Origin: Riptortus pedestris | Taxonomy: Eukaryota; Arthropoda; Insecta; Hemiptera; Alydidae | DNA length: 64,000 nucleotides | NCBI GenBank assembly: GCA_019009955.1 | Contig: CM032231.1 | Span: 111,558,001-111,622,000, forward strand | Direction of reading: 5' to 3' | Part shown: positions 11,261-21,737 of the stretch, piece by piece | How the letters are laid out: each line of letters starts with the position of its first letter | Position numbering within the stretch: position 1 is the first letter of the stretch | Position numbers and translations under genes: made by a program | The notes under the pieces: model-generated | What the model was told of the DNA's origin: nothing | Seen by the model: only the letters and a program-made list of their open reading frames with translations | Databases searched by the model: none

Positions 11261-12694
11261 CTGTTAACGCTCTAGCGGTCCCAATTTTTGTTTGATCGTT
11301 ACGAAACTCGATATTTACCGCTTTATGTAAAAAGACAGATGAAGTTCGTTAATGGCTGAAATCGTACCAGAGGGAGGGGGGTTTAGAGGGGGGATTTTCG
11401 AAAATTCAAAACAACTCCGTTATTATGCATCGGATCGAAAAATTGTATAGAACCAATCTTATTGCATATTAAATTTACTATAAATATTGTTATATACTTT
11501 TATTCTCTATCTTGAATATTAACCGAGATATTGACATTTTTATGAAGTCTGTGGTCGGGTGTTGTTCGGGTTAGTTCGGCCGTTTTCGTAAGTGCTCGGC
11601 TCTGGCGAAAGCTCTAACCTAACCTGTCGTTTCTAACCTTGCCTAACCTTCGTTACTTTGTGAGATTTATGCAAATACGTTCTGTTCATCCGCCCCCCTC
11701 CCTTCTTTAGTTCTTGGACTACTAAAATTTGAGTTATTAAAATATAAATTATTCTTACAATTCAGAAGCCGTTTCAGTTGGGAGTTTATTAAAAATAACT
11801 GAAAGATTTCTCATTACCGTTTGTATTTACTTATGATGGTGTTGTGTTACCAGTGGTCTGCTTGTGAAGCAGATTTCTCTATTGCTAAACTTCACATGGG
11901 AAATCTGCTTAGTTTACGCAGCCCCTGCGTGACGGACTTTTTTTAATATTATACAGAGTGCACTTTTGGAGTCAGTGCTCCATCGTCAGTGCCTGCTGAC
12001 AAAACAAAACCTTGAATCAATTTAACATCATAGCATGGCCAAAAGTAAAAAACAGTCACAAGAATAAAAAAAATAAAAATTTAATAAATAGGCAACTATT
12101 AAAAATTAATGAAGTTAAAAATGATAAGCGTTTGTCAAAAACGTAAAACTATAGATAAAATTAAAAAACTATAAATAAAATTTTTAAAAAAAAATTAAAA
12201 AACAACACAAATTACAGATAGGAAAACAAATCACAGTGGGTGGGAAACCCTGAAAAGCACACCAGAGGAACTATAATGCAAAAGACATCTAAAAAATGAA
12301 AATGAATTAGTATGGGGTGGTTCATGTTTTAGATGTATTTTGCATTATAGTTCCTCTGGTGTGCTTTTCAGGGTTTCCCACCCACTGTGATTTGTTTTCC
12401 TATCTGTAATTTGTGTTGTTATTTAATTTTTTTTTAAATTTTATTTATAGTCTTTGAGTTTTTGACATACGTTTATCGTTTTTATCTTCTTTAATATTTA
12501 TTAGTTGGATATTTATTAAATTTTCTATTGTTTTTATTCTTTATTTGTGTGACTGTTATTTTACTTTTGGTCAAGCTATGATGTTAAATTGACTCAAGGT
12601 TTCGTTTTGTCAGCAGGCACTGACGATGGAGCGCTGAATCCGAAAGTGCACTCTGCATAATATTAAAAAAACAGTAGAGGACTTTTTATTGATC
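11059..12694. mobile_element. foldback element with ~350-bp inverted arms
   Basis: Two long inverted arms meet at a loop of about 32 nt (about 12296-12327). Left arm: 11059-11084 plus 11937-12295; right arm: 12328-12694. Matching stretches include AGAGTGCACTTT/AAAGTGCACTCT, GTCAGTGCCTGCTGACAAAA and its complement, and GGGTGGGAAACCCTGAAAAG and its complement next to the loop. The outer ends (AATAAAAAG...TCCTCTACTG on the left; CAGTAGAGGACTTTTTATT on the right) are separated on the left side by a HINE-like insertion at a T-run. No coding region is visible. Superfamily unknown; a clear target duplication was not found. Confidence 0.85.
11085..11940 (+). mobile_element. HINE-like repeat nested in foldback arm
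   Basis: Complete copy. Head TTTTAGCAGATTTCCCTTAA at 11085, (TA)n about 11213-11255, standard body, a mixed 3' module (GTGTTGTTCGGGTTAG, then long-module sequence ATTACCGTTTGTATTTACTT), then GGGAAATCTGCTTAG, ACGCAGCCCCTGCGT and GACGGACTTT. It sits between CTCTACTG and a T-run continuing TTAATATTAT, which are adjacent in the right arm of the host foldback element. This is an internal control for its exact ends and its T-rich target. Confidence 0.92.
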
Positions 12695-13859
12695 CTTATC
12701 AATTGGTTCCTCTACCATCCAGCATTTCCAGAGATTTAACGAGAACATGTAGACCACTTTGTTGGCAACGGAACAAACACAACTGTTAAACACTTAATTC
12801 CTGAACAACTTCGATGGCGAATCTGCGAGACTGGCCATACATATCACAGCATTACTCAAATATTCACGATTCTCAGAAGTATAAATATTTTCAACAATAT
12901 CTATCATGCATAAGTCATGCAGTATAGGTGCCTGCCAAATATTCAACGTCAGTCAAAAGTGTAAATTTAATTTCAAAATTCCTACAGGTTTAACCAAACG
13001 TTTGAGCTGACCAAGTTCGATACCTGAATGCTAATTCACGTCATCTGACCACAGTGAAAGCAAGTGCCAGAACAAAATATCACCCACATAAATTAACTAC
13101 ATTAAAGATTCCTAAGCAAAGAGCTATGGTATAATAAATAATTGAACACAAATCAGTATTATTGGTCCCGATATTTTCATTGCACATGTTTCGACTCATA
13201 AGTACATCAATGCCCACAGGGGCTATGCAAACTGAAAATATTTCTGACTTGCTGAAATCAGACGCTGTTAATCTAATGTCACATTATATTCTCAAGAATA
13301 TTCTCAATTTTTTCCGTAATAAAAGCTTATGTTAACAGGAATTGAAATCTTGGCTGAACTCTAGACTCAGTTACTAAAAGTGTAAATCCAATTAAGATAA
13401 GTTCGAGATTACTGCAGACAAAGAAATACAACTAAGCCCTTTAATATTTAATTAACAAAAAATAATGAACTGAGAACAATTATTTAATTTTTTTTTTTAT
13501 AATGTTTAAGAAAATTGGTTCTCTAATATTTTCCATCCAACTCACATCGGAGATTTTCCTGTTCCTTATTTTGCAGGTGTGATTATCGAGTAGATTACTC
13601 CAAAGATCTAGTCAAAACGTCATGTTGTTATATTTCACAATGATCAGGGGCTTAGCATATTTTTTACACTTCTTCGGACCGGTTTCTTGTATGCCTAATT
13701 TTGAAATACTGGCCACCTGATGATGCCGATATAAAATAAACTTGATTTAAACATTGTATTTATTTATTTTTTTTTAAATTTATACTTTGTACTTACAAAG
13801 ACTGGACACATTGTTTGAAAAGAGAGGAGTAACGTTTTTGCCAAAGAATAATTGCCGAA
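12695..13859. other. unassigned sequence
   Basis: About 1.2 kb without a recognised gene or repeat. AT-rich, no long frame. Confidence 0.4.
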
Positions 13860-14280
13860 TAGAACAGACGGGATAGAATTGATTGAAATGAAAAAGCAGA
13901 TGTAGGAGCCATAGAAGCTTACCAACTCGACTCCATCACCCCAACAATTACTATCTACAGAACTATATCAACCACTAAAAAAAAAAGATATTGATAAAAA
14001 CTGGCAACAAATGTAGAACGAAACCCAGAAAAATAGACTAAAACCTATTAAAACCCCCATCCGTCTATAGAAATATTCGACATGGGACAACAGGAGACAA
14101 GAAGTCTTACTAGAAATACTCCGAACACGCCACACAAGATTTACGCATAGTTATCTAATGACAAAAGATCAATCCCCGAAATGTGGAAAGTGTAACACAA
14201 GTTTAATTCTCTACCATACATTAATGGAATGTCATTTCCATTCATTGAAAAGACACATACAATATTTCCAGTAACACATA
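13860..14280 (+). mobile_element. LINE C-terminal remnant (RNase H end plus Cys motif)
   Basis: Frame from about 13887 reads NEKADVGAIEA, the end of a LINE RNase H domain (family pattern GNExAD..A). After a frameshift near 13990, 14032-14277 reads NRLKPIKTPIRL, one stop, then RHTRFTHSYL and CGKCNTSLILYHTLMECHFH, the C-terminal Cys/His motif common in jockey-group elements. Degraded, no 5' part. It is followed by a (TA)n tract at 14290-14328. Confidence 0.8.
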
Positions 14281-14287
14281 AAATAAC

Positions 14288-14329
<42 letters not shown>

Positions 14330-14377
14330 CTAATAAATGAAATACCAAATGAGATGTAGGTTAGATTTTAAGTAACG

Positions 14378-15070
14378 ATATAAATGAGGATATAACAATA
14401 TTTACAACTTATTAACTATTTATTTGGGTTTTCATACAAAAAAATATATACAAAGATAAATACAAAATATCTACAATAAACCATTATTAATATCACAATA
14501 TATTGAGTCTCAAAACAACTCCTTACATGAACTGGGGGCTCCCAAAGCCCTACATTGGATCAAATGGCTATTATTAATAAAGGTGCTAGCACCCTGAGAA
14601 GGAGTTCAGCCTATCTACTTGCCAAAAAAAAAATAAAAAATAAAATAAAAACCAAGAACAATAATATAATACATTAAAAAGAAAACACAACAACAAAAAA
14701 CGTAAGGGATAACAAATGCCACTACACATCTTAACACTAGACCTTGTAAATTGTTCGTCAAGAGTTCTTCGTTCTTCCAGCCTCAGTCAGTGCCTTGCCC
14801 TCCAACAAGTTGTCCATTCTTCGCTGCAAACACGCCCCAGACAGTCCAGGAACCACAAAGCACCAGGATGCTGATCCACTGCTATCGCAGTACTGCTCAT
14901 GCCTAAATCACGCAATCCGTTGGCACTCTTCTTACACCAGACACCTTTGTAAGGCAGGGTCACTGGGAGTACCCGGACCATGCCTGGGTCACCCTGGCGA
15001 GCTGGGCAACCGCCCTCTTCAGCTCCAACCTGTTGTAAAAAAATATAATGGGATATAAATGAGGATATAA
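14378..15070. repeat. direct-repeat-bounded block with GC-rich core
   Basis: The 19-mer GATATAAATGAGGATATAA occurs at 14378-14396 and again at 15052-15070, with similar sequence downstream of each (CAATATTTACAA, CAATACTTACAA). Between them, 14770-15040 is clearly GC-richer than the surroundings and open on both strands for 64-87 codons, without a domain I recognise. It could be a small LTR- or TRIM-like insertion, or a tandem duplication. Unresolved. Confidence 0.45.
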
Positions 15071-16063
15071 GGACAATACTTACAATTTACATTAACACAA
15101 TTTAATCACGAAATACAGGTACTTATCCAAAACGAGAGTTATAGATATTACCGGGTGATGATAGCCTAATAGTTTTTCGCCTTAAAACCTTAAGAAACAA
15201 ACATGACTGCCGAATAATTCTGTGGGCCACATCGATAAATAGCGACTTGGAACACACGTACAAAAAATGGGGGTACACGTCGCATTATGTGTAATCCGTC
15301 GGACAACAAAGAGCCCAACGAGAGTCTAGCCACAGGACTATTGACTTGGTAGAGACTTGGAAGCTGCACAATAGGATTAGGACAGGTAAAAGGTTAGCAA
15401 CCTCCTTGAGGAGAACTGAATCCCTGAGTCCGGATCATCCGCATCATTTCATCCCCTTGTATCTCTGACACCCATCTATGAAGTCTCCTTCTGACGGCTG
15501 AATGCCTTTAATAGACAACACCCAATAACCTTCCGCTAGTGAGTCGTTCACAATGACCCGGGCGGCTCTTTTGAGTTTTCAGGGACAATCGCGGTCCACC
15601 GCGCATTTGTGACGGTTCGTAGTTTAAGAAGTGCCTTTTATGAGACACGACAACCATAAATTTCAAAACCACCATTAGTTAGTATTAAATGATACGAATG
15701 AAATATGCTCCATCCTCTCCAATATAATGCCGACGACTGAAAGAAGCTATTGTTGAATTTCTTTCAGGAATTCATATTTTTCTCATATGGAGTAGTTAGG
15801 AAATCCCTTAATAGAGAGGCACAAAGTACTTCAAAAGAATAAATTTTATTTATTATTAATTAAAAATCAAATCAAAATAATTTGTTGTATTACGAAAAGC
15901 AAGCATAGGCTTAACCAAAAAAAAAAATTATAAATATGTCGCTGTTGTTATTCATTGATTTTTAAATGGCTGCTTAATTAAATAATTGTTCAGCACATGA
16001 ATTCCCCATGGGAAGTAAACTGTATGTAAATCTTGAACCTAGGAACTAAAGAGTACTAATTAT
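15071..16063. other. unassigned sequence
   Basis: 15150-15660 is moderately GC-rich and low in simple repeats, unlike the surroundings, but shows no long frame. It could hold part of an untranslated region or an unknown repeat. Nothing else is recognised. Confidence 0.35.
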
Positions 16064-16190
16064 TTTTAACAGATTTCCCTTAAGGGAAATCAGCTATTGA
16101 GGTCGTACTCATGACGCGATATTCGAAATGTTTCTTCAAATGTACATCGATCCTACCTAGGAGATGACGAAAATGAGGTCCTTCCAAATT

Positions 16191-16247
<57 letters not shown>

Positions 16248-17030
16248 CTGTTACCGCTCTAGTGGTCGCAATTCTCGTATAGTCGTTACCAATCTCAATA
16301 TTTAGTCGTTTTATGTAAAAATAAAGATCAAGTTCGTTAACGGCTAAAATCGGTCGAGGGGATGGGGGAGGGGTTAGAGTGGCGATTTTTAAAATTCGAA
16401 ATATCTCCGTTCCTATACGTCAGATCGAAAAAATGTATAGAATCAATCTTATTGTAAATTAAATGGACTATAAATATTGTTATACACATTTATTCCCTAT
16501 CTTGAATATTAACCGAGATATTTGCATTTTTCAGTTTTCAGTCTACAGCAAACCCCCACTTCTACTCATATTACATAAACAATTCTCGGTTATGTAATAA
16601 AATACACCATTCGAAGCTTAAATACCAAATATTGTTTTCAAGAGACATATATTATACGAGATACATGCAGATATGTTCTGGTGAAGGGGGGGCTTCTTAA
16701 GTATTTGGACTACTTAAATCTGATTGATTAAGATACAAATTATTCTGATTCATTATAAATTACAGTACTAGATATAGTACATAGTTTTCAATAAAATTAA
16801 CACGTTATATGCAGACATATTATAGTAATTGTTTTTCTTCCCTGTAAAAAGTTGGCAGAGCTGTTTATTTACGTTTCAGATGCTTTTCGTCGGGAGGTTT
16901 CTTATTATCGTTCGTATTAATTCTCTTAATATTCATGTTGGTGTTGTGTTACCCGTATGTAGATTAATTATGTTGTTAAACTTCAAGTGGGAAATTTGTT
17001 TAGTTTAGTAGCCCCTGCGTGACGGACTTT
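16064..17030 (+). mobile_element. HINE-like repeat, full long-module (C) reference copy
   Basis: Best complete example of the long form (967 bp). In order: TTTTAACAGATTTCCCTTAA head with palindrome GATTTCCCTTAAGGGAAATC; conserved head to AAAATGAGGTCC; (TA)n at about 16194-16242; TTTGTCTGTTACCGCTCTAG; body ending CCGAGATATTTGCATT; module C (TCTACAGCAAACCCCCACTT, ATTGATTAAGATACAAAT, TTGTGTTACCCGTATGTAG); subterminal GTGGGAAATTTGTTTAG (diverged); terminus TAGCCCCTGCGTGACGGACTTT. Family knowledge: Helentron/HINE (DINE-1) repeats combine subterminal inverted repeats, an internal microsatellite and a 3' stem-loop, and insert at T-rich sites. No protein is encoded, so movement would need an outside Rep/helicase. 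Confidence 0.9.
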
Positions 17031-17603
17031 TACTTGCTGTTCATTGTAAAACTAATTAGAATAATAATCGTATTAAAGTTATAACATATTAATTTGATTG
17101 AGTCCTATTTATTACATCTAGTACCACACGTATTACATAATGAATCAGAATATTTTTGATCACTCAAATTTTAGTAGTACATGAACTAAAGAAGGGGGAA
17201 GGATCAACAGAATGTATTTGCAAATATCTCACAAAGTAAAAGCTTAGACCAATTACACGAGAGCCAAACAGTTACGGAAACGGCCGAACTAACTTTCAGC
17301 GGAATCCCTAAAACATATGCAAAAATTCAAATATCTCGGTTAATATTCAAGATAGAGAATAAATGTATATAACCATATTTATAGTACATTTAATTTCCAA
17401 TACGAGTGTTTCTAAACAAGTTTTTGATCCGACGTACAGTAACAGAGATATTTCGAATTTTCTAAATTTGCCCCATTTTATGAAGCACTTTATTTGAAAC
17501 CTAAATGCCATGAATTGTTTTTTACGTTTTGAGATAAATGCAAATGAGTGACGCACGTGGGAATTCTATTCAGTTAACGCAGCCCCTGCGTGACGTACCT
17601 TTA
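17031..17603. mobile_element. chimeric HINE-like fragments in opposite orientation
   Basis: 17040-17470 reads as a minus-strand long-module body (CTAGTACCACACG, CACGAGAGCCAAACAG, AATATTCAAGATAGAGAATA, TTTTTGATCCGACGTACAG). At about 17475 orientation switches and 17475-17603 reads as a plus-strand 3' end: GAGATAAATGCAAATGAG, CACGTGGGAATTCTATTCAG, ACGCAGCCCCTGCGT, GACGTACCTTT. Neither part has a head. It directly follows the 3' end of the copy 16064-17030. Confidence 0.75.
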
Positions 17604-17950
17604 AAACTGCTCTAATTAAATTTGATTTTTTTCGCAAAGACTGATGCAGTTTTTTTTTTTAGCGTTCCTATAAACTAATATACAAGCTCAGATATTTTCT
17701 TAAAAATAAAAAAACATGCAAACATAAATTATAAAATTTATTAATGAATATTCTCCGAGATTGCTTCTTGTAATTAAACTGTTGTGTATTTCTTATTTTA
17801 TTTAATAATTTTATAGCTACAAGAATTTAAAACTTTTTTTTTCTTTAGGTAGAAAAATAATATTACAATCGAAATATTTTTTTTTAAATTATGTCGAATT
17901 ATCATTAATAAAGTAACGTTTAAATATCCATAATTTAAGAAGCGAAAAAG
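17604..17950. other. AT-rich spacer downstream of tRNA gene
   Basis: Very AT-rich, free of recognised repeats, lies 3' of the minus-strand tRNA gene. Nothing else seen. Confidence 0.4.
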
Positions 17951-17960
17951 AAAAAAAAAA
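17951..17960 (-). terminator. Pol III T-run terminator of tRNA-Lys
   Basis: Ten A on the plus strand, so a T10 run on the minus strand starting 5 nt beyond the tRNA 3' end. This is the normal RNA polymerase III stop signal and supports an active gene. Confidence 0.85.
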
Positions 17961-17965
17961 TGTAA

Positions 17966-18038
17966 CGCCCGAACAGGGACTTGAACCCTGGACCCTTAGG
18001 TTAAAAGCCTAATGCTCTACCGACTGAGCTATCCGGGC
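17966..18038 (-). tRNA. tRNA-Lys, anticodon UUU
   Basis: On the minus strand, 73 nt fold as a standard cloverleaf. Acceptor GCCCGGA pairs with TTCGGGC; D arm GCTCAGTCGGTAGAGC; anticodon arm TTAGG-CTTTTAA-CCTAA with anticodon TTT; T arm CAGGG-TTCAAGT-CCCTG. The A box TAGCTCAGTCGG and B box GGTTCAAGTCC are intact, there is no intron and no encoded CCA, and a T10 terminator follows. It would decode AAA/AAG as lysine. Compared with the usual metazoan tRNA-Lys, the anticodon stem differs but every change is compensated in the paired strand, suggesting an isodecoder and not a decaying pseudogene. Only confident host gene in the window. Confidence 0.97.
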
Positions 18039-18448
18039 TTGAAAGAAGTTGTGCTCAGCAGTCAATATCAAACAATTTTTATTCTTCCATTGAATAAATA
18101 TGCTATTTTCAAAATTTTTAAGACGTTATTAATTATTAAACCAATGCAATGCTACAGATAAAAAAAATTAGCATCGTATTGAGAGCAGTTCTGCTATATT
18201 TCAATGGAGTAATTACATTCGTTTTCAAGAAAACGAGTTATCAATCTTACGTATTTTTATTTTATTATATTTTATATAGTAGATATTAAATTGAGATTTG
18301 TGTCTGTATTTCTGCAGAGGTGCTGGTACTTGATTAATACATTGTAATATCTGGCAATGGAGTCAACAATTCAAAAGAAAAATAGTAATCCATTTATCCT
18401 CGCCTCTTTTCGACCGTTAATAAATAACTGTTTTGTATAAAATAAAAA
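18039..18448. other. tRNA upstream region, unassigned
   Basis: AT-rich 5' flank of the minus-strand tRNA-Lys gene. No other gene or repeat seen before the HINE-like copy that begins near 18449. Confidence 0.4.
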
Positions 18449-18835
18449 ATGTCCGTCACGCAGGGGCTGCATAAACTAAGCAGACTTCCCACACGAAGGT
18501 TTACAATAGATAAATATATATACAGGTAACACTACCGTGAATGCTCAGTAAACTTACAATACAAGTTAATAATCTCTACATCGGAAAGCGGCTGAAATGT
18601 ATACAAACAGGCCGGCCAGCCAGGAAGCGCTGCATAGATAGACTGGAAAGACAAACAATTAATAAAATATACCTGTATATAACATATTAATTTTATTGAA
18701 AATTATTTACTAAAGCCCCCTCTCCCTGGTCCGATTTCAGCCGTTAACGAAATTGATCTTTCTTTTTACATAAAACGACTACATATCCAGTTTAGTAAAG
18801 ATCAAACAATATTATGACCGCTCCAGTAGTGACAG

Positions 18836-18898
<63 letters not shown>

Positions 18899-19034
18899 CA
18901 TACACAGTTTTGAACGGACGTCATTTTCGTCATCTACTAGCTTGGATCGATGGAAATTTGAAGAAAAATTTTGAAAATTCCGTCATGAGTACGACCTCAA
19001 TAGCTGATTTCCCTTAAGGAAGATCTGCTAAAAG
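18449..19034 (-). mobile_element. HINE-like repeat, internally shortened
   Basis: Both ends present: GTCCGTCACGCAGGGGCTGC (hairpin stem CGCAG/CTGC) with AAGCAGACTTCCCAC at the left, and GCTGATTTCCCTTAAGGAAG, ATCTGCTAAAA at the right. The long-module 3' part runs to TTATTGAAAATTATTTACTA, then jumps straight to CCCCCTCTCCCTGGTCCG, so about 350 bp of body are deleted. (TA)n at 18839-18891 is long. Confidence 0.9.
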
Positions 19035-19553
19035 GCCTACACGAAGGTGCAGTATAAAATCCCCAGGAATATCATGCTGATGATGTCATCTCGCATCCTA
19101 TTCTATATTTCCTCCGAAATAAAAAGACTATGTAAACAAGATCTGACATTTAACTAGTAACAGTGACAAACTGGTGTACAGATTACATGGGGTGTTTAGT
19201 GGTACAGTTATAATATGTTAAATTCTGTTGTTTATGCGTGATCGTTATGTTATGTGTAGAACACAAATAATTCGCATTAACTTGCGAGTCAGTGACAATT
19301 CTACAATACAACAACTGTAGCACATCACTTATAATTGATAAAATAAATGTGCGTGGGTGGGGAGTCCAATCTTTTTAACACGGTGTGCACTAAGTCTTTA
19401 TTGTGAGTTTTAATAATAAAGCAACAAAGCATTTGCTGGAATGATATTTATTATGTACTCGGCGCTCTTTGCATTCGTTATACAATAAATACCAAGCGAC
19501 ATATTTCATGAGTTCACACACTGCTCCTAATTATAAGTACTACCAAAACAAAT
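19035..19553. other. unassigned sequence
   Basis: Half a kilobase between two minus-strand HINE-like copies with no recognised gene or repeat. Confidence 0.4.
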
Positions 19554-20103
19554 AAAAGTCCGTCACGCAGGGGCTGGGTAAACTAAGCAGATTTCCCACG
19601 TGAAGTTTTACAATAGAGAAATCTGCCTAATAACAACTGTAGTAGTAAGAAACTTCTAAACCTAAAACATTATTTAGGGCGTAATAACCCAGTAGTTTCT
19701 AGCCCCAAAAAACAGTTAACCTAACCTCTAAACCTATTCACGAGGGACGAATAGTTATGGAAACGGCCGCCAGAGCTCTCGGCGGAAAGTCCGAACATAG
19801 CCTACTGGTGACCACACGCAGAATACAAATACAAATATCTCGGTTAATATTCAAGATACAGAATAAATGTATAGAACAATATTTATAGTAAATTTAATTT
19901 GCGATTTATTCTATACAATTTTTCGATCCGACGCATAATAACGGAGATATTTTGAATTTTCAAAAATCCCCCATCTAAACCCCCCCCTCCCACTGGCCAG
20001 ATTCCAGCCGTTAACGAACTTGATCTTCCTTTTTACATAAAACGATTAAATTCCGAGTTTGGTAAAGATCAAACAAAAATTGCGACCGCTAGAGCGTTAA
20101 CAG

Positions 20104-20173
<70 letters not shown>

Positions 20174-20295
20174 GAACGGATCTCATTTTCGTCATCTCCT
20201 GGGCAGGATCGATGGACATTTGAAGAAATATTTCGAAACTAGCATCATGAGTACGACCTCAATAGCTGATTTCCCCTAAGGGAAATCTGCTAAAA
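19554..20295 (-). mobile_element. HINE-like repeat, full module A copy
   Basis: Complete short form (742 bp) on the minus strand. AAAAGTCCGTCACGCAGGGG and AAGCAGATTTCCCACGTG at the left, module A (TTTAGGGCGTAATAACCCAG, TAGCCCCAAAAAACAG, ACGAGGGACGAATAG), body, (TA)n at about 20106-20168, and head ending GATTTCCCCTAAGGGAAATC, TGCTAAAA. Closely resembles the copies at 4909 and 54686, so module A is a distinct, multi-copy subfamily. Confidence 0.92.
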
Positions 20296-20620
20296 CGTCA
20301 GCCACGCTAGGCCTGCGTAAACAAAGCATATTTTCCACGTGATGGTAAGGCATAGCACTGGTCTCATCTGACCATATGTTCTCTAATTATAGGCTAAAAT
20401 CACATGAGTAGAAGTGGGGGTTTAGTAGACTTAAAACACGAAAGTATGAATATCTTGCTTAGTATTTGAGGTATGAAAAAATGTATAGAACACGAACTGT
20501 AGACCACTTAACAAAATTTACTTTATAATATTTTTCGATCCGCCAATAATATATTTTTAATTTTTTTTTTACCCCCCCCCTATTCCAGGTCCGATTTCAG
20601 CCGTTAACAAATATTATATT
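20296..20620 (-). mobile_element. old HINE-like fragment in head-to-tail contact
   Basis: Immediately after the TGCTAAAA of the preceding copy comes CGTCAGCCACGCTAGGCCTG, CGTAAACAAAGCATATTTTC, CACGTG: a diverged hairpin end in the same orientation. It continues with body fragments (GAAGTGGGGGTTTAG, TATTTTTCGATCCGCC, GGTCCGATTTCAGCCG) and lacks a head. Confidence 0.7.
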
Positions 20621-20749
20621 AAGGGTTGAATGAAAATCTTAATTATCGAGTACAGCATTAGTCAAATAAACGTTTTCTGGTTGAGAACTTAAATATTAAT
20701 TCATGTCATCATAACAAAATATATTTTCATTTGCCTCATGTAGTAAAGA

Positions 20750-21490
20750 TCTGTTGAAAACAATATTTGGTATTTAAGCTTCGAATGAAGTGGTTGATGA
20801 TATAACAACCTATTGCTAATATCGCAAAAGTAGGAGTGGGGGTTTACTGCAGGCTGAAAATTAAAACAGGCCCGTCACGCAGGAGCTGCGTAAACTTAGC
20901 AAATTTCCCATCTAGAACAGTAAAAGTTCAATGCGGCCAATATTTTTTATTAAGGCTTCAAGTGACTTGTTTCATAATATATCACCTTACTGTCAATTTG
21001 ACACGAGTAGGAGTGAGAGTTTACTGAATACCAAAAACTAAAAAATGTAAATATCTCGATTAATAATCAAGATAGAGCAAAAACGTACAACAGTTATCGA
21101 GCATTCCATTTGCAATAAGATTGGTTCTTAACAATTTTTTGACTTGTCAATCCGACTTATAGTAACGGAGATATATCGAATTTTCGAAACCCTTCCTGAA
21201 CTGGTCCGATTACAGCCATTAACGAACCTAAACTTTCCATTTACATAAAACCATTAAATGCGAGACTTATAACAATTAAACAAAAATTGTGACCGCATGC
21301 TAAAATGCAAATATTTCAGTTAATAATGAAAATAGATTTTTTAATCCGAAGAATAATATCGGAAATATATAAAATTTTAGAAATCCCCCTTCTAAACAGA
21401 TTTGAATGAACTTCATTTTCTTCATTTACTGAGCACGATCGATGGCGGTTTGTAGATATATTTCACCTCGGGTACGACCTCAATTGTAAA
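20750..21490 (-). mobile_element. two old HINE-like fragments, same strand
   Basis: 20750-20867 is long-module interior (AACAATATTTGGTATTTAAG, GTAGGAGTGGGGGTTTAC). A new terminus begins at 20869 (GCCCGTCACGCAGGAGCTGC, AACTTAGCAAATTTCCCAT), followed by a second, deleted copy whose body is partly duplicated (two GTTAATAATS-like stretches near 21060 and 21320) and whose head decays by 21490 (ACGATCGATGGCGG, GGGTACGACCTCAATTG). Confidence 0.65.
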
Positions 21491-21737
21491 CCTCAACTCA
21501 TGAAAGACAGTAACAAATGCACTGGGTAATCAAATTTTCCAAGCACTGGTGAGCTGATGATTTCATCTCGCCCTAAATGTTCTATTTCTTCCGCGGAAAG
21601 ACGTCTATGTAAACAAGAATATTAACATTAGTTAGACTTGAGATCTGTAGTGACTGAGGTACTTTGGGTGAAAATCGGACGTGTTGAATGGGGGTTTACA
21701 AAAGTCTGAAATAAAAAATAAAAATAAAAAAATAAAA

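Noticed and set aside
18814..19017. Ile-Tyr repeat frames (also near 33150, 36680, 41412, 58490, 58626, 61047)
   Set aside because: (TA)n microsatellites read as Tyr-Ile; they lie in HINE-like copies.
19554..20295. Canonical TIR (DDE) transposon reading of the main repeat
   Set aside because: The inverted segments are subterminal on one side only, the outer hairpins differ at the two ends, and no target duplication is visible; HINE/Helitron-type structure fits better.
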